This document shows positions 33,655 to 41,242 of a stretch of DNA of 50,748 nucleotides, piece after piece. Made by a program: the position numbers and the translations under genes. Source of the DNA: Candidatus Parvarchaeota archaeon UBA446 (GTDB taxonomy: Archaea; Nanobdellota; Nanobdellia; Parvarchaeales; Parvarchaeaceae); assembly GCA_002503215.1 (NCBI GenBank), contig DARG01000036.1, forward strand, positions 8,598 to 59,345, written 5' to 3'. The notes beneath the pieces were generated by a model, which worked only from the letters and a program-made list of their open reading frames with translations, searched no databases and had not been told where the DNA came from. Position 1 is the stretch's first letter; every line of letters starts with the position of its first letter.

Positions 33655-36561
33655 AATGTGACTGTGTGATTTGCTAATCCAAGCTATTAGATGGATGACT
33701 TGGTTCAGGAGCCGAAGAAGGACGCAGCAAGTTGCGATAATGATGCGGTAGGCGCAGACGACCGTTGATCGCATCGTTTCTGAATGCGTGATGCCTATGC
33801 GTAAGCATAGATTCTTTTCTTTATGGAAAGAAAGGGAACGCAGGGAATTAAAACATTTTAGTACCTGCAGGAAAAGAAATCAATAGAGATTCCCCCAGTA
33901 ATGGCGAACGAAAAGGGAAGAGGGCGAACCGAATCCGTAGCAATACGGAAATGTGGTGTGATTAATGGCAATGCTGAAGAAGACAAAGTCGGTTGGAATG
34001 CCGCGCGATAAAGAGTGACAGCCTCGTAGTTTTTTAATGCATTGTCATCATACAGAGTAGCAGAGGTCAATACTCTTCTGTGAATATAGGTGTCAAAAAC
34101 ATCTAACCCTAAATACTACCTGAAACCGATAGCGAAGAGTAGCGTGAGCGAAAGTTGAAAAGCACTCTCGACGAGAGGGCGAAAAGAACCTGAAATCTAA
34201 TAGTTATAGTTGTTGCGGCGCGTTGTGAACCTGTGAATAAATAAACAGGCTCAAGTGTTGCAACATCCTTTTAGCATAAAGGGGCAGGGAGTTTATGAGC
34301 ATGGCAAGGCTAACGAAAGGAAGCCGGAGCGAAAGCGAGTGTCTCTGACACCGGTAGGAAACTGCCGTAAGTCATGTTTGTAAGACCCGAAGCCGCGCGA
34401 TCTATACCTGGGCAGGCCGAAGTAGGGATTACTCTCTATGGAGGGCCGACCTGGTCGGTAACTACATCGTCAGTTGACCTGGGTATAGGGGCGAAAAACC
34501 AATCGTGCGCGGCGATAGCTGGTTCCCATCGAAATATCCCATAGGATAGCTTATGTCCGAATTTTAAAAGAGGTAAAGACACTGATTATGTTGGTAGGGG
34601 TCGAAAGGCCCCACAACATTGTCAAACTCAGAATTCCTTTAAAAATAGACATAAGTTGGGTGTATGGCGTAAAGTTTTACACCGAGAAGGAAACAACCTA
34701 GCCATGAGTTAAGGCCCTTAAATGTTTACTAAGTGCAAAGAAGAGAAATCATTCCTAAAACAGTTGGGAGGTGGGCTCAGAAGCGGCCATCCTTTAAAAA
34801 GTGTGTTACAACTTACCAACCTAGGTATGGTAACTCGAAAATGGACGGGGCTAAGTAAGCTGCCGAAACTCATGATTTTGATTTAACAGTCAAAAATGGT
34901 AGATGGGCGTACCTGCGGACTAGAAGTCTTTCCGTGAGGGAAGATGGATCTGCAAGGTATTGAGAATCCTGCCAGGAGTAGCAAATAAATGGGTGAGAAT
35001 CCCATCCGCCGTATGTGCAAGGGTTCCTTGTTTTAAGCTTATCTAACAAGGGTTAGTCGGTCCTAAGTCTTGCGTCGAAAGGTGCAAGGCAAATGGGAAT
35101 ACGTTTAATATTACGTAACCACAGCGGTTTTATCGTTTATTACGCATTGAGATAAGTGGAGTGGTCCAGTCAGATCATATATGGGAGTGATGCATTCGAG
35201 AGACGTAATGTCGAGAAGATGCAGAAGCTCTTATAATGTAGCAATACATCCATTGATTCCCGGTGCCCATGAAAATGTAAGCGTTATGAACCGCAGCGAC
35301 CGTACCGAAGACCGACACAGGTGCACTGGCTGAGAAGGCTAAGGCGAGGGATTTAAACAGGGTAAGGGAAATCGGCAAGTTAGTCCCGTAAGTTCGCAAT
35401 AAGGGATCCCTGATTTGGTCTTAAAAGCTAAATCAGGGCGCAGTGACGAAGGGAGTCTAACTGTTTACTAAAAGCATAGCTGGCTGCTAGAGAGCAATCT
35501 TTTGTACAGCCGGCGACATCTGCCCAGCATAGGTATCCGAAAATCTGTTTCAACGGGTATAAGGACCTATTAGCGGCGGAGGTAACTGTGACCTTCTTAA
35601 GCAAGCATAATCCATTGCCAATTGATTGTTGGCTTGTGAACGATGTAATGAGATTCCCGCTGTCCCTACCTTGAAACCCGCGAAACCACCGTTCTGGTGC
35701 AAAGGCCAGAGTCCTCCACTGGGTCAAAAAGACCCCAGGAACTTTACTGCAGTCTCTTGTTGTGGTACTAAGTCGATAGGCATAGAGTAGGTAGCAGGCG
35801 TTATGCTCGCTGTTCCGGCAGCGAGATAGCCGAAAGTGTAACACTACCCTTATTGATTTATACCACTTACCTTCGGGAACAGCAGGTGATGGGCAGTTTT
35901 GCTGGGGTGGCAATCCCACGAAAAGATAACATGGGAGCCCAAAGGTCATCTTAAGTGGTATAGAAATCCACTGTTAAGTGCAATGGCAAAAGATGGCTTG
36001 ACTGCGCACTACATAGCAAAGTGCACAGAGGCGAAAGCCGGGCATAGCGAACACGAATGCGTGTTTTTTTGACTCCTTCGTATGACAGAAAAGCTACCCT
36101 GGGCGTAAGAGAGTTGTTGCGGATGATAGTTCATATTGACTTCGCAGCTTGCTCCACAGTCTTTGGCTCTCCCCATCCTGGTTGTGCACAAGCAGCCAAG
36201 GGTACAGGTGTTCACTGGTTAAAGGGGACCGTGAGCTGAGTTTAGGCCGCCGCGAGGCAGGCCGGTAGTTAACTAGTGGGGGTGGTCGATGCCTGAATGG
36301 AAGATTCGACTAGTACGAAAGGAACAGCGATTCGGCGTCACTAGTTAGCGGTTATCCGACAGGGTACGCCGCGTAGCCACACGCTATGGGATAAGAGCTG
36401 AAGGCATCTAAGCTCGAAACCCTCCGTAAAAATAGGCATCGTTGAGGCTGGGGAAGAAGACCCCGTTGATAGAATCGGCGTGTAAGAGTCAAGGCGAAAG
36501 CCGAGATTTTCAGCGTACGATTACTAATCAGCCAAAACTTTGTAAATCACACAGTCACATT
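33655..36561 (+). rRNA. rrl: 23S ribosomal RNA, complete, with unusual core substitutions
   Basis: A full-length gene of about 2.9 kb. Universal landmarks are present: GCGAUAGCUGGUUC, the GTPase-centre GUGGGCUCAGAAGCGGCCAUC, the helix 69 loop, the P-loop UGGGGUGG, the A-loop UGUUC and the sarcin-ricin loop AGUACGAAAGGAAC. The ends form a 20-bp stem (33655-33674 with 36542-36561, one G-U pair), which is probably the processing stem; mature ends are therefore uncertain by about 20 nt. No intron is apparent. No 16S or 5S gene is adjacent. By gap-free alignment many positions normally invariant differ, including G2447, C2452, C2501, A2503, U2504, G2505 and G2661 (E. coli numbering). The gene could be genuinely divergent, a degenerate copy, or affected by assembly error. 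Confidence 0.95.
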
Positions 36562-36592
36562 TAAACCGTAATTTAGTTTAAATTTTATTCTT

Positions 36593-36630
36593 ATACCGTA
36601 AGGTATGCTAGAATTATACGGTATTTTTAA
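36593..36630. terminator. Inverted repeat and T-run after the 23S gene
   Basis: ATACCGTA (36593-36600) and TACGGTAT (36617-36624) form a perfect 8-bp stem with a 16-nt loop, followed by TTTTT on the plus strand. It sits between the 23S gene and the convergent VKOR gene and overlaps the last codons of the latter, so it may stop transcription from both sides. Confidence 0.5.
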
Positions 36631-37072
36631 ACTTTGTAAATCTAAGTATAGAAGTTATAAGTACACCGAAAATAGCTATATGTCCTGTAGTACATAGTAT
36701 GCATATGTGGTGTACAAGGAAGATTTCTACGTATATAAGGTAGCAGGCCACACCCGCTCCAAATATACTTAATCCAAAGATTGAAATCGCAGATATCTTT
36801 TTGGTCTTTTCTTTTTTAGTTATGAGTCTTAAAACTGCCAGTGCAATTATAAGGACAAAAAATCCAATGCCATAATAATACCAGTCTATCCCGAATAATG
36901 TAGAGTAACTGCTTGTAACCACCTTAGAACAATTAATGACTTTACTTATTATGTCGCAGCTGTTTTTTGATATTAAACTAAAAGTGAATGAAAGTAGAAG
37001 GTAAAGCATTGCTCCCAATCCTAGCAATCCAAAAAATACCGTTATATAATCAAGTAAATTTTTGTTTTTCAT
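36614..37072 (-). CDS. Vitamin K epoxide reductase (VKOR) family protein
   Basis: 152 residues with four hydrophobic helices. Cys39 and Cys48 form the loop pair, and Cys124-x2-Cys127 (HHICILCTTGH) is the active-site pair next to the quinone. SSYSTLFGI after the second loop cysteine is also typical. Archaeal and bacterial VKOR homologues drive disulfide formation in exported proteins by passing electrons to quinones. The cysteine-bearing surface proteins nearby are candidate clients. No fused thioredoxin domain is present, so a separate partner is needed. It is 7 nt downstream of TBP on the same strand. Confidence 0.9.
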   Translation of the reverse strand: MKNKNLLDYITVFFGLLGLGAMLYLLLSFTFSLISKNSCDIISKVINCSKVVTSSYSTLFGIDWYYYGIGFFVLIIALAVLRLITKKEKTKKISAISIFGLSIFGAGVACYLIYVEIFLVHHICILCTTGHIAIFGVLITSILRFTKFKNTV

Positions 37073-37079
37073 AACTATC

Positions 37080-37622
37080 TTAATTACCCGCTTTTTTTAT
37101 CGCTTTTATTAGAACTTTTATTGCTTCGTCTATTTCTTCAACGTTTTTTGCGCCAGTACAGACTATTTTACCAGTTCCAAACAAAAGAAACGTTATTTTT
37201 GAGTTGACGATTTTGTACACTAGTCCAGGAAACTGCTCCGGGTTGTATTCGGTTTCATCTATGTTATATGCTATTTTATTAAGATCAAGGCTTTTGTTTA
37301 AATTACCACTGGCTACTATGTTCTGTATCTCTATTTTCCATTCACTTTTTACGGTTATATTGATCTTTTTAAGTTCTTTAAGCAGTTTTGTCATTGCCAG
37401 TTTTATATCTTCTTTTGATCTCCCGCCAGTGCATACAAGTTTTCCACTGCCGAATACAAGAAAAGTAACATGTATATCCGGAAATCTAAATACTAATCCA
37501 GGAAACTGTTCCGGATTATATTTAGTATTTGGTAATTTCTTTAATTTGTTAAGAGGAATTTGAACCCTTAAGGATATGCTTGCCACGACGTTTTCTACTT
37601 TATATATTTTAGTATTAGCCAT
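37080..37622 (-). CDS. tbp: TATA-box binding protein
   Basis: 180 residues, the archaeal general transcription factor that binds the TATA element. The saddle is made of two direct repeats, each with NPEQFPGLV followed by the FLVFGSGKLVCTG / FLLFGTGKIVCTG strand. Spacing between the repeats is about 90 residues as usual. It lacks an acidic tail; the C-terminus is IKKAGN. Its ATG overlaps the IleRS stop codon by one base (TAATG), so the two are translated in series. Confidence 0.97.
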   Translation of the reverse strand: MANTKIYKVENVVASISLRVQIPLNKLKKLPNTKYNPEQFPGLVFRFPDIHVTFLVFGSGKLVCTGGRSKEDIKLAMTKLLKELKKINITVKSEWKIEIQNIVASGNLNKSLDLNKIAYNIDETEYNPEQFPGLVYKIVNSKITFLLFGTGKIVCTGAKNVEEIDEAIKVLIKAIKKAGN

Positions 37623-40600
37623 TATTTGTATACCTCAATAACGATATTATTGTTTCCTATATTTAAATCTTGTACTTTTAATAATTTATCGCTTTTTTCT
37701 TCCGTACTGCCCGTTTTTGCCAAAACTTCCTTTATTATGGCGTTTTTAATCTCATTATTAGGCTCATTATTTATCATTAAATTTAATTTAATGTTATCAA
37801 TTCTGTTTAATCCAAGTTCTTTTCTTATGCTCTGTACAGCTCTTATTATCTCTCTTTTTATCCACAAAACGTTTACTTCATCGTTAGCCATTGAATCTAT
37901 TAGTATAATATCTTTATCGGTGTTAAACTGAACAATGTCTTTTGATTTTGGCTTTAGATCAATTTCCGTTGGTGATATCGTATAGTCTTTTCCGTCAGAA
38001 CTTAACTTTAGGTTTCCTTTAAGGTTTCTTATAACTGTTTCTTTTGTAAGTTCAAGGAATTTAGATGTGGCTACAGTCATATCATTTTGCTGCATCCTTT
38101 GTTTTAGCTTTGTAAAATCTATTGTAGGATCAAATTCATCAGGAGTAAGTTCATAATTTATATGCAGTATGTTGCCGAGTCTAAGTATTATATCTTCGAT
38201 TATTTGCGAGGAATACACGCTTGGTATAGATACACTTTTTAATGGCCGTCTCAAATTAAGTTTTAGTTTTTCTCTTGAAGATAATATACCTTGTAGTATA
38301 TCCATTGTCCTCTGCATTCTAATCTCTATATCTTCATCTATAGAGTTTTGATTTGCAACAGGGAATACACTGCTAATGGTACTTCCTCTTTTTTCTATGC
38401 TTTTAAATACTTTTTCGGATATAAACGGCATAAAAATCGAAGAAGCTATAGAAAGTTCTTTTAATACATATTCAAAAGTTTTGAAAGCAGTGTAATCATT
38501 GTCATCAAACATTCTTCCTTTCGCCAATTTAAGATACATTCTGCTTAAGTCATTTACAAGAAAATCCGTTATTCTGTTAAGTGCAAAGTCTGTTCTGAAT
38601 TTGTCCATGTAATCATTTACGTCCCTCTTTACGCTGTTCCATTTTGATATTATCCAGACATCTTCGGACTTAAGTTTTAATTCTTGTGTCTTATCTTCTT
38701 TCAAAATTTCTTTAGCAGAGGAGTATAATTTTTCCAGATTATAGAATAGATTTATGGTTTTTGTATCATCCTTAAGTTCGTTAAGAGTGAAAACCGCCAC
38801 GTCATCTATATTATGTTTGAGAAGAGTTATCCTAAGGGCATCTCTGCTATATCCCTCCTTTATAAGTTCAGATATGGGCTTATAGTTGCCTTCACTCTTA
38901 GATAGTTTATTTCCATCTTCTCCTACAATAAATCTGTGCATTGCGACATTTTTATATGGGAGTGAATCCGTGGCTATATATCCCATAACAAGAAGTGAAT
39001 AAAACCATCCTCTTATCTGATCATTGCCTTCAGATATGAAATCAGCAGGGAAATATCTTTGAAATTCTTCCTTTTTAGCAGGGTAATTTAAATCCGCAAA
39101 AGATGCAGAACCGGAATCTATCCATACATCCATAACATCAGGTACTCTCTTCATCTCTCCTTCACATTTTTCACATTTTATTTTTATACCGTCAAGACTG
39201 CTTTTATGGAGATCCTTAATAACCTTTATACCCGCCTTTGAGAGAAGTTCGCTCTTACTGCCTATCACACAGGTATTATCACAATTTTCACACTTCCATA
39301 TCGGCATAGGCGTGTTCCAATATCTTTGTCTGGATATAACCCAGTCCTGTGCATTTGCAAGCCAAGACTCAAACATCTCTTCTGATATTGGAGGGACCCA
39401 TTTTATTTCTTTCGATAGTTTAATCAATTCGTTTTTTATGTTGGCTATGCTTAGGAACCATTGTCTGCTTGAAATTGTTACCAAAGGTGTTTTGCAGCGC
39501 CAGCAATGAGGATATTTGTGTATTATTTTTTGTGTGGCAAAAAGCATACCATTTTTTTCTAAGTATTCTATAATTTTATCATTGACTTTTAAAACGTCTT
39601 CTCCTTCTAACCATCCCGCTTCCTTTGTGAATTTTCCATTTTCATCTACCGGTGAAAGTATTGGTAAATGGTTTGCCATTCCTATTTTGTAGTCAGATTC
39701 CCCGTGTCCAGGAGCAGAATGCACTAATCCAGTACCTTCAGTAGATTCAACGAAAGGAGTACCTTCTTCTGAGGATAATTCTTTGCCATCTATAACTAAT
39801 CCTATCTTATCAGCGTTTTCTTTTATTTGAGGGATATCCGCAAAAGGATGCGTATACTTTAGGCCAAGCAAATCCTTGCCTTCATATTCATTTATTACTT
39901 TGTAATCTTTACCTAATTCTTTTAGGACCTGCTCTCGGTCTTTTGCCAAAATTATCCTTTTTCCTTCAGTTTCTACTTCTATATACTTAAATCCGCTGTT
40001 AATTGCTACAGCAGCATTCGAAGGAAGGGTCCAGGGGGTAGTAGTCCATATAAGAAGATATCTGCCATCCTGAAGTTTAAATAAAACATAAGTCGAGGTG
40101 TCTTCTTTATCATAATATTTGTCTCTTATTTCATAGTTTGACATAGGCGTTCCGCATCTTACGCAAAACCAAGTGGCTTTTAATCCAGAATATATAAGCC
40201 CCTTGTCATATGCCTTCTTTATCGCATACCAAACAGATTCTATGTATTCATCTTTATAGGTTCTATACGGTTCATTGTAGAACCATAGCACTCCGTAATC
40301 TAAAATTATATCTGTGTTTAGTTTAATGTAGCTTTCTACCAAGTTTTTGCATTCTTCTACAAATTTTTCTTCTCCAAATTCTTTTATTTCCTTTTTGTTC
40401 TTTATCCCTAGCTTTTTTTCTACCACTACTTCTATAGGCAAGCCCTGCGTATCCCAACCTGGCTGCGCTCTGACATCGAAACCTTTAAGCAGTTTATATC
40501 TCACAACAGAATCTTTTATGAATATTGTGTACATCGTTCCTTGGTGCACTTCATTAGTGACGAATGGCGGACCATCAAGAAAATAGAATTTTTCTTTCCC

Positions 40601-40696
40601 CTTATTCTTTTTAAGAGCCTTTTCCCACAGTTTTTTCTTTTTCCAATCTTCATTAATCTTTTTTTCTGATTCTGAAGCATTATAAAATTCTGACAT
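37622..40696 (-). CDS. ileS: Isoleucyl-tRNA synthetase
   Basis: 1024 residues, archaeal/eukaryotic type. Class I motifs are GPPFVTNEVHQGTMYT (the HIGH motif in its HxGT form) and GNKLSKSEGN (KMSKS). The CP1 editing domain lies between, with TTTPWTLPSN and GTGLVHSAPGHGESD. Zinc-binding cysteines occur in FCVRCGTPM and in the CENCDNTC and CEKCEG pairs. The C-terminal anticodon-binding region from about 660 is intact. It is divergent from the unknown gene at 40733; their starts are 36 nt apart. It is followed by TBP and VKOR on the same strand. Confidence 0.97.
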   Translation of the reverse strand: MSEFYNASESEKKINEDWKKKKLWEKALKKNKGKEKFYFLDGPPFVTNEVHQGTMYTIFIKDSVVRYKLLKGFDVRAQPGWDTQGLPIEVVVEKKLGIKNKKEIKEFGEEKFVEECKNLVESYIKLNTDIILDYGVLWFYNEPYRTYKDEYIESVWYAIKKAYDKGLIYSGLKATWFCVRCGTPMSNYEIRDKYYDKEDTSTYVLFKLQDGRYLLIWTTTPWTLPSNAAVAINSGFKYIEVETEGKRIILAKDREQVLKELGKDYKVINEYEGKDLLGLKYTHPFADIPQIKENADKIGLVIDGKELSSEEGTPFVESTEGTGLVHSAPGHGESDYKIGMANHLPILSPVDENGKFTKEAGWLEGEDVLKVNDKIIEYLEKNGMLFATQKIIHKYPHCWRCKTPLVTISSRQWFLSIANIKNELIKLSKEIKWVPPISEEMFESWLANAQDWVISRQRYWNTPMPIWKCENCDNTCVIGSKSELLSKAGIKVIKDLHKSSLDGIKIKCEKCEGEMKRVPDVMDVWIDSGSASFADLNYPAKKEEFQRYFPADFISEGNDQIRGWFYSLLVMGYIATDSLPYKNVAMHRFIVGEDGNKLSKSEGNYKPISELIKEGYSRDALRITLLKHNIDDVAVFTLNELKDDTKTINLFYNLEKLYSSAKEILKEDKTQELKLKSEDVWIISKWNSVKRDVNDYMDKFRTDFALNRITDFLVNDLSRMYLKLAKGRMFDDNDYTAFKTFEYVLKELSIASSIFMPFISEKVFKSIEKRGSTISSVFPVANQNSIDEDIEIRMQRTMDILQGILSSREKLKLNLRRPLKSVSIPSVYSSQIIEDIILRLGNILHINYELTPDEFDPTIDFTKLKQRMQQNDMTVATSKFLELTKETVIRNLKGNLKLSSDGKDYTISPTEIDLKPKSKDIVQFNTDKDIILIDSMANDEVNVLWIKREIIRAVQSIRKELGLNRIDNIKLNLMINNEPNNEIKNAIIKEVLAKTGSTEEKSDKLLKVQDLNIGNNNIVIEVYK

Positions 40697-40732
40697 AAAC
40701 CTTTTAATAATTTCTTGTTTATATATATTATT

Positions 40733-41233
40733 ATGTCCGAGCTTGAGAAAATCGACGAAGCAAGATCAAGAATAGAAAAGTTGTTATCGGAAGTAAAATT
40801 ACCTCACATAATAATTAAAAAATATAGAGTAGGCGATAATCTTTATAGTGATGGAGAGTATAAATTTAGTAAAAATGATCTTATACTTTCTTCAGATAAC
40901 TTAAGCGAATCCGGTACAAAGTATCCCTTTTTATATAATATAGTCAGTAGCATGGAAGATTTTTCTGATATTAAAATATACGATAAAATAAGCGAAAGAA
41001 TATACATGTCGTTATATAACGACAAGGTAAAGTTCTTTTTTAGTGACCAAAATATAAATGAAAAGAAATTGTTAGCTGTTTACGACTCTGCTAATTCTTT
41101 AACCAAGATTAATTCAAGCGAACTAACAAATGTTAGTGACGATAATATAAAATTAATTTTATCAGAAGTGTATCTTCTAAATTATCTTTCTAGAGAATTT
41201 TCCGATTATATATCGGATGTGCAGGATAAATGA
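40733..41233 (+). CDS. Unknown protein between ileS and alaS
   Basis: 166 residues from the ATG at 40733; an earlier ATG at 40715 would leave no room for a promoter. It has no signal peptide, helix or cysteine. It is rich in Ser, Asp, Lys and Leu, with a helical N-terminus (MSELEKIDEARSRIEKLLSE) and a mixed middle. Clusters such as KFSKNDLILSSDNLSESGTKYPF look like alternating strands and loops. I do not recognise a family. It converges with alaS, 9 nt apart at the stops. Confidence 0.65.
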   Translation: MSELEKIDEARSRIEKLLSEVKLPHIIIKKYRVGDNLYSDGEYKFSKNDLILSSDNLSESGTKYPFLYNIVSSMEDFSDIKIYDKISERIYMSLYNDKVKFFFSDQNINEKKLLAVYDSANSLTKINSSELTNVSDDNIKLILSEVYLLNYLSREFSDYISDVQDK

Positions 41234-41242
41234 TTTCCTATT

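Noticed and set aside
33583..36239. Several ORFs of 60-173 codons within the 23S region on both strands
   Set aside because: They lie inside the rRNA gene, have no start signals and match no protein pattern. The rRNA landmarks explain the region.
36562..36613. 5S rRNA following the 23S gene
   Set aside because: The space is only about 50 nt and holds an AT-rich inverted repeat, not a 5S sequence.
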